Positions 1 to 11,367 of a stretch of DNA of 64,000 nt are shown here, one piece after another. This DNA is from Hypomesus transpacificus (taxonomy: Eukaryota > Chordata > Actinopteri > Osmeriformes > Osmeridae). The notes beneath the pieces are model-generated. The model made no database searches, was not told where the DNA came from, and saw nothing but the letters and a program-made list of their open reading frames with translations. The first letter of the stretch is position 1; every line of letters begins with the position of its first letter. Where the stretch lies: NCBI RefSeq assembly GCF_021917145.1, contig NC_061078.1, positions 802,395 to 866,394 of the forward strand, written 5' to 3'. A program made the translations under genes and the position numbers.

Positions 1-351
1 TTCCCCGTGTCATGCAAAAGAACGGTACACTATATTTAAATAAACAATAAATTTACCAGACAGATATCGAGATGTTACCTGTAACAGATTTCTGGCAGCT
101 TGGACTAAACGTGCACTGCAATAGAAACACAAGCGTTAATGCCGTAAAGTGGTTGACGGAACAATCACGCCTCGAAACGACGGGTCGGATGATTGAAAGG
201 ATAGCCCAGGGTAATGATTGGTCGAAATGGTCAATGTAGGCGGGCCTTGGTCCCCCCAAAAATATGTCGTAAATTGTATTGAAAGTGTGTGTCGTCAACC
301 CATATTTGTTTCTCTGCTGGCCAGCTCGTGTGTTTTGGTGTTAGTGAAAAA
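1..351. other. 5' flank of pin1, no gene seen
   Basis: No coding region is recognisable here. The minus-strand frame at 53-298 has no familiar domain and no splice context. The last part must hold the pin1 promoter and 5' UTR, since the ATG is at 352. I saw no clear TATA box. Confidence 0.5.
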
Positions 352-2070
352 ATGGCAGATGATGAGAAGTTACCGTCCGGATGGGAGAAGCGCATGAGCC
401 GTAGTTCAAGTATGGAAACACGGCAAACAAACCGATTGTGGGATTAACGATGAGTCTGTCGCACTAAAGCAAAGCGAGACCGCTAGCTAGCTAGCTAGCT
501 AGGTTCCTCCGTCCATCCCCGCAGCGGAGACTGCACCGCATTGAATGACTGGCTGTTAGTCAGTAAACGCGTTAGTCGGTTGACCTATGTAACCATCTTC
601 AGCTGAAATGTTTTGAATATCACGTCTTGTGTAGTTATAGCCTACATTATTAGCAATTAGCAAATGCTTTTGTTAACTTCGTAAAGTGTTGATGTGTAAT
701 GTAACAGAGGTTCGCAGTAGCTAGCTGGCTAGGGGGCCAGCTGAAGTAGGAGGCCCGTCATGACGTCAACCGGCCCGCACACTGGGATGCGTGAAGGGCG
801 GGGTGGTGGGTCGGTAACGGTGGTCAACCGTGACTGTAGAATGGATGGTAATGTTTGGTCGGGGGCTAACCCTACAATCCCAGTTAACCTGGGGGCGTTT
901 GCAAGCCAGTAGTGTGTTCAGAGAGCAGGTAAAGATGCAGGTTGAGAGGTTGTTCAGAGAATTCACGGTGATGTATTCCCCTAACCTCTCTCTCTCCATC
1001 TCTCTCTCTCTGTTCCCCATCTCTCCCATCCTCTTTGTGCCCATCTCTCCCATCCTCTTTGTGCCCATCTCTCCTCTCTGCCCTCCCCCCCCCCCCCCCA
1101 ACAGGTAGGGTGTACTACTTCAACCACATCACCAACGCCAGCCAATGGGAGCGTCCGGGTGCAGGGGAGGGGGGCGGGGACCCAGACAAGGTGCGCTGCT
1201 CTCACCTGCTGGTGAAGCACAACCAATCACGTCGCCCGTCCTCCTGGAGGGAGGAGAACATCACCAGGACCAAGGACGAGGCGCTGGAGCTCATTCAGAG
1301 TAGGTCTCTCTCTCTCCACTCTCTCTCTCCCCTCTCTTTCTCCCCTCTCTCTTTCTGGTATCTCTGAAGCTGTTAGATGTGTTAGACCTGTGCTTCTCTC
1401 TCGTGTGTGTGTGTGTGTGTGTGTGTGAGCAGAGTACATAGAGCAGATCAGGTCAGGAGAGGAGGAGTTTGAGGCTCTGGCATCTCACTTCTCTGACTGC
1501 AGCTCTGCCAGGAACGGAGGAGACCTGGGGCTGTTTGGACACGGTAACACACACATACACACCATAGATAGACACACACCATACACACACACACACCATA
1601 CACACACACACACACACCATAGACACACACCATACACACACATACTATAGACAGACACATGTAAACACCACACACATATTTACATTTAGTCATTTAGCAG
1701 ACGCTCTTATCCAGAGCGACTTACACTAAGTACAGGGACATTCCCCCCCGAGGCAAGTAGGGTGAAGTGCTTTGCCCAAGGACACAACGTCATTTGGCAC
1801 AGCCGGGAATCGAACCAGCGACCTTCTGATTACTAGCCAGATTCCCTAACCGCTCAGCCATCTGACTCCCTACATACATATACTCGCACACGGACAGAAA
1901 CGCACACTAAATCATTTGTGTATTTGCCAATCTTTTGAAAGCGTGTGTGTGTGTGTGCAGGCCAGATGCAAAGGGCGTTTGAGGAGGCCTCGTTCGCTCT
2001 GAAGGTAGGGGATATGAGCGGTCCTGTCTTCACCGACTCAGGAGTGCACATCATCCTCCGCACTGGTTGA
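352..2070 (+). CDS. pin1: Pin1, peptidyl-prolyl cis-trans isomerase NIMA-interacting 1 (4 exons)
   Basis: Nuclear isomerase that flips the bond in phospho-Ser/Thr-Pro motifs. Exons: 352-409, 1105-1299, 1433-1543, 1961-2070. All introns are GT-AG and phases agree, giving 157 residues (human PIN1 has 163). The N-terminal WW domain starts [19 protein letters not shown] and continues [17 protein letters not shown] with both signature Trp. A short Gly/Glu linker follows, about six residues shorter than in human. The parvulin domain has RCSHLLVKH, the phosphate-binding basic loop QSRRPSSWR, the catalytic-site Cys in SDCSSA, and ends [16 protein letters not shown]. At the exon 1/2 join the codon reads AGT (Ser20), where human has Gly. 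Intron 3 contains a SINE. Splice sites are inferred from sequence and protein similarity. Identity is near certain. Confidence 0.96.
1678..1870 (-). mobile_element. tRNA-derived SINE in pin1 intron 3
   Basis: Read on the minus strand, the head is tRNA-like. It has a box A-like TGGCTGAGCGGTTAGGG and a box B-like GGTTCGATTCCC about 30 bases apart, in a frame like a Leu/Ser tRNA. The body then runs to the conserved segment seen on the plus strand as GCAGACGCTCTTATCCAGAG. That body is common in teleost genomes. It is not a functional tRNA gene, because the acceptor stem does not close. The ends are approximate and I saw no clean target duplication. Confidence 0.8.
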
Positions 2071-2660
2071 GCCTGTCGCCATGACGAAGCCACACCTCCT
2101 GGCCCTGCCCTCAAGAACTCTGGCCCCGCCCACCCCACACACACCCTTCTGGGCCCTGCCCCTTCCCCTCTTGGCCCCTCCCTCTATCTTCATGCAAGGT
2201 TCTTAAACCCTTCCTTCATTTAACCCTCGTCCCTCCTTCCCTCACTCTCTCCCTCCCTCTCTCCATCATCCTGCCCTCTTGACTTAAACATTCTACACCT
2301 TTTACCAGATTACCGCCCCGAAGATAGTTGCCATGCGGTATGTATGTGTGTGTGTGTGTGTGAGAGAGATCATGTGGACCATGCCCCTCCCCTTTCCCAT
2401 TGCCTCACCATCTCCTTTTTCCTTTGTCTTCCTGTACTCCTCTACCTCTCATCTTCTTCTCTCTTTCCTTCTAGTCCTCTTCTCTCTCTCTTTCCTCCCC
2501 TTCCTGCTTCTACCCGCCCACCATTATCACTGTAGTCTCCCCACCAAACCAACCCTGTAAGCTCCTCTCTCCGTGGGGAGATAAGATACCACATACCAGA
2601 GTGCATGCTCTTGTGTTTCTGCATAGGAACTGTTCATCCTCAATAATTAAAGGACTCTTA
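2071..2660 (+). other. pin1: pin1 3' UTR with ATTAAA polyadenylation signal
   Basis: The sequence after the stop is CT-rich and non-coding. ATTAAA at 2646-2651 is followed by a T/G-rich stretch (TTTTGTAAAG, then TCTCTGCTGTGTTTG), as at a cleavage site. The end near 2660-2670 is inferred. Confidence 0.6.
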
Positions 2661-3994
2661 TTTTGTAAAGCTGTCTCTGCTGTGTTTGCTTGATGAAGAT
2701 TGTTTACAGTTCCCAGGTAAGTAAGTTCATCATTATTCAGACATCATTTCCTCCCAGACAGTGGCAGCTTTGAACAGCAGAGGGCAGCAGTGTTCAGTAA
2801 CTCTAATGTTGTCCAGACTCAGTCCCTGGACCCTGGTTACACACACATACACAGGTGTGTTTGGGCAAGGTGGTAACGTGAAACGTGCAGAGAGTGGGAG
2901 GGTTATAGGAGGGAGGAGGTGGAGGAGGGGTGGAGAAGAGGCCTCTTGTGAAAAAGGTCATGTCACACAGGATAAGTGTTTAGCCCCAGACTCTCTTCCT
3001 GTCTCTCTAAACACACATCTGAAACACTCATCCGTAAACAGAAAACGCACACCTAAAACACTCATCTGTAAACAGAAACACACACCTAAAACACTCATCT
3101 GTAAACAGAAACACACACCTGAAACACTCATAAGTAGACAGAAACACACCTAAAACACTCATACATAAACAGAAACATACACACAACTAAAACACTCATA
3201 CGTAAACAGAAACATACACACAACTAAAACACTCATACGTAAACAGAAACACACACCTAAAACACTCATACGTAAATACATTCACAGGCCGTTGGACATT
3301 GCGTGCTGCAGGGGTTGTTGACTTTGTTAATCAAATTAATGACTAGCTGCAGGTCCTGTACACAGTCACACACAGTCACACACACTCACACACACTCACA
3401 CACACTCAGTGGTTCTCCCTGCCGTTGTCTTCTTCATGTCCTGTGATGCATTATTGATACACGTGTCACATCCTGTATTGCTTGGAAGTAGGAAGGAGTT
3501 GTTGGGCGTGTGTGAGGGGGGGAGCTTGCATAACAAGACATTAATGCAATTTAGGATTCATCCAGTGAGCAGTTTGATTGACAGGAGAAATCTTATCTAC
3601 ATGGGCCCACTCATTTAGGGGTGGAGGAGAGGACAGTGGAGGGGTGGAGGAGAGGACAATGGAGGAGGGGACAGTGGAGGGTTGGAGGAGAGGACAATGG
3701 AGGGTTGGAGGAGAGGACAGTGGAGGAGGGGACAGTGGAGGGGTGGAGGAGAGGACAGTGGAGGGGTGGAGGAGGGGACAGTGGAGGGGTGGAGGAGAGG
3801 ACAATGGAGGGGTGGAGGAGAGAACAGTGGAGGGGTGGAGGAGAGGACAGTGGAGGGTTGGAAGAGAGGACAGTGGAGGGGTGGAGGAGAGGACAGTGGA
3901 GGAGGGGTAGGAGGAGAGGACAGTGGAAGGGGGAAGGAGGGAAGTTCCTCTAGTCATCTCTCTCAAAGTTCTCCTGCTCCCACACACTGACATT
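2661..3994. repeat. Intergenic minisatellites (about 33-bp CA-rich unit; GGA-rich unit)
   Basis: At about 3008-3275 there are some 8 copies of a roughly 29-35-bp unit built on ACACCTAAAACACTCAT plus CGTAAACAGAA. At 3616-3930 there is a purine-rich array of the unit GAGGACAGTGGAGGGGTG with variants. The long open frames across both are repeat artefacts. No gene seen. Confidence 0.8.
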
Positions 3995-4138
3995 GGCCGG
4001 GTTTCCGAGATTCATTAAGAAGCTCTTAACGCTAAGATCTTCTTAAGAACGTTCTAAGAGTGTTCGAGAGCGCCCTTAGAAAGTTCTTAAGACACTCTTT
4101 GCGTTAAGAGCTTCTTAACAAATCTGGAAAACCCGGCC
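3995..4138. mobile_element. Foldback MITE with about 60-bp terminal inverted repeats
   Basis: The left end starts GGCCGGGTTTCC-AGATT and runs through TTAAGAAGCTCTTAACG. The reverse complement of the right end gives GGCCGGGTTTTCCAGATT followed by the same TTAAGAAGCTCTTAACG. The two arms are nearly complementary over most of the 144 bp. ATT flanks both sides, a possible 3-bp target duplication as in PIF/Harbinger elements. The superfamily is not proven. Confidence 0.75.
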
Positions 4139-5597
4139 ATTGACACCACATACACATCACACACCACACACTCTACACACACACTGTACACACACAGGAA
4201 CCCAGTCATCCATTGTGTTCTATTGATTTTTCCTCCTCTATCAGAAGTAATGCAGTCCTTTATCTGAAGAGGCTGTTTGTCTCTGTGTTTGAGTGTGTGT
4301 GTGTTTGGGAGTGTGTGTGTTTGGGTGTTACAGTGAATGTAGTGCACCAACATAAGTAAAATACTGGATTGTATTATTTTATATCATTATTATTGTAAGG
4401 TGTTATTACATTCATATATTATTATTATTATATGTATATATATTTTAATAATATTGTATAATATACAATTGTATTTATTATTTGTATTTATATAATATCA
4501 TGTCTTCTGCTGATGGGGACTCTGTAGTCATGTCATCTTCTGTTTCCATAGCGACACTTCATTCTATTCTACTCATGTTTTTGTCTCATTTTTAGAGAAT
4601 AAACACACACTCACACACACTCAGTCAGTCACCCTTCACTGAAGTTAATTGGAGGTGGTCTTTTTAGTTTTATCAGTGTTTAGTGTGATGTTTATAGAAC
4701 CTCTTCACTTTACTGTTATTTAATGAACTAACATTTATATTTCTTGGTCACCAAAACTTCAACTGTAATTTCTAGGGGGTTTAGGGATGTGGTTAGAATG
4801 ACTTTAAGGGTCGTTATATGAGCATGTGTGTGTATATGTGCGTGTGAGTATGTGTTTAAACAGTCTGTATTACAGACTGGAAGTAATAAATCACAGGAGA
4901 TTTACATACAACATCCTGGTATTGAACTAGAACTCATCATCCACTTCTCTCTTTCTCACTCTCTCTCTCTCTTTATTTTCTCTCTCCCTTTCTCTCTCTC
5001 CCTTTCTTTGTCTTCTCTCTCTCCCTCTCTCCCTTCATCTTCTTTCTCTTTCCCTCCCTCTCTTTCTCTTCTGTATAGATAATCGAAGGATCTGTAGCTC
5101 ATGAACACAAATATTATATGTACTGTTTGGATTTGTAATATCATTACCCACAGAGACACACACACACACACACACACAGTCTCTCATACACACACAGACA
5201 TGCCCACAGGGACAGGGGAACTCCCCCAGGACAGTGTGGGGTTCTGCTGGGCCCTGTGTGACCAGAATCATCCCACCATCCAGCTGGTGATGCTGATAAT
5301 GAATGATCATCCATAAGCACTTTACTATCAGTGACAGGTAGTGTGTCTGTGTGTGTCTGTGTGTGTCTGTGTGTGTGTGTGTGTGTGTGTCTGTGTGCGT
5401 TCACAGGTGGATCAGAAGTATAGAACCACATCCTCGCCAGCTGTTCCCCGTAAAGGTAAAAATAACACACACACACACACCATGCCAGCTCATCAAATAG
5501 AGCAGCTTATAATTGGTTTAAAGATGTTCTGCAGTCTGTTGTTTCGTCTGGACTGGAAATATGGTGAAATTGAATTGTGTGTGTGTGTGACCACTCC

Positions 5598-5641
<44 letters not shown>

Positions 5642-6193
5642 ACCACGCCACTCTGTGTGTGTGTGTGTGTGTGTGTGTGACCACTCCACTCTACTGATTC
5701 ACTCTGCTTCTGTCATCTGGTCTTCTCTTTTGTTCCTTACTCAACCTTTGATCTGACTATTGTCAGGGTTAAAGATACAGGTTATAGGGTACAGAGCCAG
5801 GGAGAGGAGAGAGGGAGGGAGGGAGAGAGAGCCAGGGAGAGGAGAGAGGGAGGGAGAGGAGAGAGGGAAGGAGAGCCAGGGAGAGGAGAGAGGGAGGGAG
5901 AGGAGAGAGGGAGGGAGAGGAGAGAGGGAGGTGGAACAAGGTGTGATGACACCAGGGAAGTGGAGGAGAGAGGAGAGTGGACTGAGAGGAGTGGAACAGT
6001 GCAAGATACAGATACGAGGTGGCAAGTAGAGCAGTACATGAGTACTTGTCTACTTTACCTTATGGTGCTCTAATCATATGCATTCTAAACTGCTCTACTC
6101 TGACTGACAGCTAGTCCTGCAGCATAGTTTAGAGGTGTGTGAGTGAGTGAGTGAGTGAGTGAGTGAGTGAGTGAGTGAGTGTGAGTGTGTGTG
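4139..6193. repeat. Intergenic microsatellites and AT-rich DNA
   Basis: AT-rich stretch 4360-4500, CT tract about 4940-5080, GT blocks at 5341-5400 and 5576-5680, a GA-rich minisatellite 5795-5935 (unit about GCCAGGGAGAGGAGAGAGGGA), and a GAGT tetranucleotide run at 6135-6180. No exon or RNA gene recognised. Confidence 0.75.
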
Positions 6194-6361
6194 TGTTACG
6201 CCCCCTCCAATGGCTCGGGGGAGGAGGAGCACGTAACTGCCCAAGGCCACACAGTGGTGAAAGGACAGGAGGGGAGCACCAATCAGTGTTTGCCACAACC
6301 AAGATGCCGTGCACACGGGTTTGAATACGTCCACAGATGAACATACATAAACTCAAACCAC

Positions 6362-6451
6362 AGGGAGGGAGGGAGGGAGGGAGGGAGGGAGGGAGGGAGG
6401 GAGGGAGGGAGGGAGGGAGGGAGGGAGGGAGGGAGGGAGGGAGGGAGGGAG
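6362..6451 (+). repeat. (GGGA)n expansion inside the LTR-like element
   Basis: About 22 uninterrupted GGGA units. The homologous site in the other copy (near 36050 on the minus strand) has only AGGGAGGGAGG, so the run expanded after insertion. Confidence 0.85.
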
Positions 6452-6716
6452 GACCACAGGCAAACAGTTAGGAGCAGGGCAGTACCCGCAGTTTGTCAAA
6501 TCCAAGAAATAAGAAGAAGGACCCTGAGCTTCCCTACCCCTCTAGTCCTGCCTGACGCCTTCACTACATCACACCAAGTATCACACAGTATCACATCACA
6601 CTTAGTATCTCACAGTATCACATCACACTAAGTATCACACAGTATACTACATTACACTAAGTATCTCACAGTATACTACATCACACTTAGTATCTCACAG
6701 TATATAATAATATATC

Positions 6717-6971
6717 TCAGTACCGCTGATATGATAGATCAGCGGAGCTAGCGCTGGGTTCTTTCATAGTTAGCTTTGTAGAAGCGTGTTGTTTTACTAG
6801 GTGCTTGTGAAGATTAGAATTACTATTCATCGCAGTGGAAAAAGTTCTCACACCTGCACACAAACTACAACTAACCTGTATATTTTTATCTAGACAAGGG
6901 AAAAATAATGTTGATATTTCCATGACAAAAAGCTTGCACGGTCCGAACTGCCGAAATGCAGAGTGATTCAT
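6717..6971 (-). pseudogene. hAT transposase remnant, BED-type zinc finger
   Basis: The 84-codon frame contains CSLC, then SNLHKHLVKQHAS, which is the C-x2-C ... H-x4-H pattern of a BED finger as found at the N-terminus of hAT transposases. Nothing of the catalytic domain follows. The fragment sits at one end of the DNA inserted into the LTR-like element, whose other end (8025-8046) is CAACACTG, a hAT-type terminus read inward as CAGTGTTGGGAATAACGCG. It is a broken internal-deletion copy. Confidence 0.65.
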
Positions 6972-7101
6972 TCATGCACTGCGTCGCCGTAAACTTGTTT
7001 AAGTTGGATTAAAAACAGGAAATTGGGAAATTCATGCAAGAAAAAAGTAACGAGTAACGAGCCCATTTAAATTTCAGTAATGTAACTGCGTTATTTAATT
7101 G

Positions 7102-8016
7102 AAAAAAGTCATGAGTTACATTACTAGTTACTGCTAAAAGTCATGAGTTACATTACTAGTTACTGCCAAAAGTCATGAGTTACATTACTAGTTACTGCCA
7201 AAAGTCATGAGTTACATTACTAGTTACTGCCAAAAGTCATGAGTTACATTACTAGTTACTGCCAAAAGTCATGAGTTACATTACTAGTTACTGCCAAAAG
7301 TCATGAGTTACATTATTAGTTACTGCCAAAAGTCATGAGTTACATTACTAGTTACTGCCAAAAGTCATGAGTTACATTACTAGTTACTGCCAAAAGTCAT
7401 GAGTTACATTACTAGTTACTGCCAAAAGTCATGAGTTACATTACTAGTTACTGCCAAAAGTCATGAGTTACATTAGTAGTTACTGCCAAAAGTCATGAGT
7501 TACATTACTAGTTACTGCCAAAAGTCATGAGTTACATTACTAGTTACTGCTAAAAGTCATGAGTTACATTACTAGTTACTGCTAAAAGTCATGAGTTACA
7601 TTACTAGTTACTGCTAAAAGTCATGAGTTACATTACTAGTTACTGCCAAAAGTCATGAGTTACATTACTAGTTACTGCCAAAAGTCATGAGTTACATTAC
7701 TAGTTACTGCCAAAAGTCATGAGTTACATTACTAGTTACTGCCAAAAGTCATGAGTTACATTACTAGTTACTGCCAAAAGTCATGAGTTACATTACTAGT
7801 TACTGCTAAAAGTCATGAGTTACATTACTAGTTACTGCTAAAAGTCATCAGTTACATTACTAGTTACTGCCAAAAGTCATGAGTTACATTACTAGTTACT
7901 GCCAAAAGTCATGAGTTACATTACTAGTTACTGCTAAAAGTCATGAGTTACATTACTAGTTACTGCCAAAAGTCATGAGTTACATTACTAGTTACTGCTA
8001 AAAGTCATGAGTTACA
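7102..8016 (+). repeat. 32-bp minisatellite, about 28 copies, within hAT remnant
   Basis: The unit is GAGTTACATTACTAGTTACT followed by GCCAAAAGTCAT. Copies are almost identical, differing mainly by a C/T at one site (GCC or GCT). There are no unique spacers, so it is a pure tandem array. The motif resembles the subterminal sequence of another hAT-like end at 37222-37365 (AGTAACTAGTTACATTACT). Confidence 0.95.
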
Positions 8017-8395
8017 TGACTTTGTAACGCGTTATTCCCAACACTGCCTATGGTGCATGTAAACCTCAGGGTGTATTACCCAGCCTTACTCCTCAGACGT
8101 CTGGGACAAGGACCAGGGTTACAAACACAGCAGGTCTACAAATAGAAAATCAACAAATAATACAATGCTCGTACTACTTGCAAAGCTCTTACCAACCTCC
8201 CACACACAACACAAACACATATATACAGTGATGAGCTCTCCTGATTGGTCAACGAGGAGCCTTGATCGACACGCCCACGTCATCATCCGGAAACACAGCA
8301 CACCTGAGAGGTATCAGATAGGAGAAGAAGAGAAACAAACAGCCCATCATCAATAAAGTCTCTTATCTCCCCAGAGAGAGAGAGAGACCGTAACA

Positions 8396-8519
8396 GTGTA
8401 TGTGTGAGTATGTGTGTGCATGTGTGAGTGTGTTTGCGTGTTTAAACTCCAGGCTTCCCCTGGGTCTGCAGTCACTGCATATCAGTGTGTTCCTCCTCCC
8501 TTCTCCCTCCTTCTCTCTC

Positions 8520-8574
<55 letters not shown>

Positions 8575-9430
8575 TATCTTTCTGACCAGATGAACTCCCT
8601 TCTCTCCTCTTTTCCTCTCTTCTCCCCTCCCCCACTTTCCTCTTGAGTCTGTTGTGTGTGTCTCTGTGAGAGTGTGTGTGTCTGTTAATGTGTGTGTGTG
8701 TAATGGTTTGTCATCGCTCCCAGGTTGAAACCATCACATGTTCCATTCACAGAAAGGTACGAGTGTGTGTGTGTGTTTGGGAGTCAGTGACATTTCGCTG
8801 GCGGCTTGTTTATCCTCCTATGTGATTAAATGAGATGTGACCCTTTGGCCGTTGTAAATAGTCTGATTCGATTGGTCAGATCTCACGCAGTGAATAGTCA
8901 AGTTAGACACTCACAGCCTCTCTGGGTAATACAACCCCACAACCCTTCTGGACAGGGTGTGGGTGTGTGTGTTAGTGTGGAATTGTCTCTGATATCTACC
9001 AAGACCCTAATGGGGATGCCAAAGATATGTGTGATCTGTGTCCATTTTGTGTGTGTGTGTGTGTGTGGAGAGGTCATGTCCATGTGTGAGTCACCTGTTA
9101 GTGAAGCTGTTAACCAGCTCAGCTGATCTCTAGTGTACGTATGTGTGGTGAGTGTGTGAGCTGATTGGCTGTGAGGGTAGGCTCTGTGAGCTGATTGGCT
9201 GTGAGAATGGGCTCTGTGCGCTGATTAGTTGATCCTGACCTTTGTTGGCCTGTTGTTCTTCCTGCCTTTAACCTTGTTTGGAAATCAATAGTACCTGTTT
9301 CTGAGTGTGTGTGTTGTTGAGTGGGTGTGTGAGTGTGTGTTGCTGGGTGTGTGGAGGTGTGTTAGTGTGTGTGTTACTTTTTAACCTTTTTATGCAGTTT
9401 CTGAGGCTTGTAGTCATGCCAACACAAGCC
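8396..9430. repeat. Intergenic GT-rich and CT-rich DNA
   Basis: CT tract 8512-8575, and GT blocks near 8655-8700, 8760-8780, 9045-9070 and 9305-9370. Two close copies of a 30-bp GAGCTGATTGGCTGTGAG segment lie near 9150-9210. No gene seen. Confidence 0.7.
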
Positions 9431-10474
9431 CTGGGGCCTCATGTATAAAGGATTGCGCAGCTTTCATTCCAGAAGATGGCGTACGGCCAAAACTCGAAAA
9501 GTACCTACGCACAGAAATATTCACATGTATAAAACCGGTCATGCGCCAGGTCCTGCGCACCTTTCCTTTATAAATCACAATCAACGTGAGATTGACCGTA
9601 TGTGAACGAGCCACTGACCCCGCCTTGCCTCCTCCCATAAATTAATATGCAGATGGACTGTAAATTAGCTCCTGAGGTCATTTCGTTGTCTGAATTACCG
9701 TATTTATTCAAAGAAACGCCGCCCTCGAAGAAACGCAGCACCAAAAATGAACGTTAAACGCTGCAGCGTTTATTTGAAGAATTACGGTGACCGTGACATC
9801 GAGGTTCTGACAACAGAGGTGGAGGCGAGAAAATGTGTCCTGTTTGGCGGCCTGTCATCAGGTATTAGTGACAAAAGACAGCACTTTGAGATTTAGCTAA
9901 ATGTAAAGTGCATTACAAATAAAATTATCATTATTATTATACGGCCATCAATGCTGTGGGTTCAGAGAACCGGACCAGGGCAGAAATTACGAAGAAATGG
10001 TCCGATATAAAACTTTAAATGAAGAAACGAGTGGTAGCGCATCGTAACAGCATGATTTTGTCGTTCGTTTGACAGCCTCAAGTTTAACAGAAGTTATTAA
10101 GTGGTGGCGGTATAAACAGAAGGCTATATAGCATTTCCCGTTTTGGGTTTTGGCATTTTGATATGATCATCCAAATTACTGATCAAACGTTTATTTTTTA
10201 TGTTTTTTGAATAGTCAACGTCATAAACGTACTAGTGGAAACTTTATTTTGTAATGTTTGGTGAGTCTCGGCACTTTTCAGTTAGAATTCGCCATGTTAC
10301 AGAGCCAGACAAGACTTTGCGGACGGTCCGAACATTCTCACGTCTGCTCAAAAGTTTCCGTGAAGGCCCGCACATTCTCACGTCAAGTAAATCTTTATAC
10401 ATCACAAAGTGTGCGTGAAAACCATCGTACGCAAGCTTTTTGTGCGTACGCAACGTTTATACATGAGGCCCCTG
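9431..10474. mobile_element. Non-autonomous DNA transposon with GGGGCCTCATGTATAAA ends
   Basis: The left end reads GGGGCCTCATGTATAAA. The right end, reverse-complemented, reads the same 17 bases and then ACGTTGCGTACGCAC. The interior has no transposase frame. Inside lie a second small foldback element (9697-9788) and a tail-like stretch ending in TAT repeats near 9935. No convincing target duplication was found. Confidence 0.75.
9697..9788. mobile_element. Small palindromic MITE nested in the 9431-10474 element
   Basis: The left arm is ACCGTATTTATTCAAAGAAA. The right arm, reverse-complemented, is ACCGTAATTCTTCAAATAAA. The arms then share an AACG(C)-rich core. About 92 bp, non-coding. Confidence 0.6.
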
Positions 10475-11367
10475 GTCTTCCATCTTCGTACAAACACACA
10501 CACATATACACACCAGACACACATACACACCAGACACACACACATACACACCAGACACACAGAGAGAGACAGCTGTTGTTGACCTCTCCAACATTAATTG
10601 GTATGTAATATTTATGCCACAAGCATCACAACAAATTCCCCCAAGTATGAATGTGAGTGTGTGTGAATGTGTGAGTGTGTGAATGTGTGTGTGTGTCATC
10701 TTGCATTGCTGCTGTTTACCCACTCGCCATGTGTGCCAATAAGAGACGACCTCTGGCACAACAGGAAGGTTACCGTGGAAATGAGCCTAACAACTTCTGG
10801 CAATGCCTATATTTGGTTAGTTGATGTGTGCTTGAATATTTAAATCTGATAAATAATGAAGTACAACATCTCTTTAATGGACTCTTCTTTATAAGACACC
10901 AACATAACCACAGTGACCAGGGGGGAGGGGGAGGAGGTGGGAGGGGGAGGGAGGGGGGGTGGATAGATGTGTGTAAACATGCTGATCATGATCTTGTCTG
11001 CTTCAGACACACTTCAAACACAAGTCCTACCACACTTTGAATTTCTCTGATATCCACAGGTGTGTGTGTGTGTGTGTACATAGTGTCTGTCTGTTTGTGT
11101 GTGTGTGTCTGCATAGTGTTTATCTGTGTGTGTGTTTGTGTGTGTGAGAGACAGCTTCCAGTCCACAGTTACATAAATTGGCCCTGTCCTCCACAGATTG
11201 AGTGAGGCCACACAGTTGCTGTGAGGGTTTGCTGTTCCTAGTGCTGTGGATAATCCATTGTCCAGTCACAGCATAGATTGCAGTCTACCCTTTGACCAAT
11301 CAGATAACCTCCCCAAGCCACTACAGGTGCATCTGCTCTCTAATGTCATCTCTATCACAGTCTGGTT
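10475..11367. other. Downstream flank of the GPCR gene, microsatellites
   Basis: CA/GT blocks at 10494-10560, 10645-10700 and 11060-11150, and a G-rich stretch at 10920-10960. It probably includes the GPCR 3' UTR, but I saw no convincing polyadenylation signal on the minus strand. Confidence 0.5.

Larger units (their letters stand above)
6194..8395 (+). mobile_element. Solo-LTR-like element, copy 1, interrupted by a hAT remnant
   Basis: It begins TGTTACGCCCCC and ends CGTAACA. The same sequence in reverse complement occurs at 35506-36225. Aligned by eye, 6194-6715 and 8047-8395 together correspond to the whole 720-bp copy. The intervening 6720-8046 is foreign DNA. An AATAAA at 8351, about 45 bp before the end, suits the R/U5 region of an LTR, and TG...CA ends suit an LTR too. 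The flanks GTGTG and GTGTA nearly match as a 5-bp duplication but lie in GT repeat. A DNA transposon with 7-bp inverted ends is the alternative. It is non-coding. Confidence 0.7.

Noticed and set aside
1800..1870. tRNA-like segment on the minus strand
   Set aside because: The acceptor stem does not pair and it is joined to a SINE body. It is a SINE head, not a tRNA gene.
3541..3993. 150-codon minus frame with Pro/Leu/Ser repeats
   Set aside because: GGAGGGGTGGAGGAGAGGACAG-type minisatellite, not coding.
7102..8016. Regular 32-bp repeats resembling a CRISPR array
   Set aside because: No spacers, eukaryotic context, no cas genes. It is a simple tandem array.
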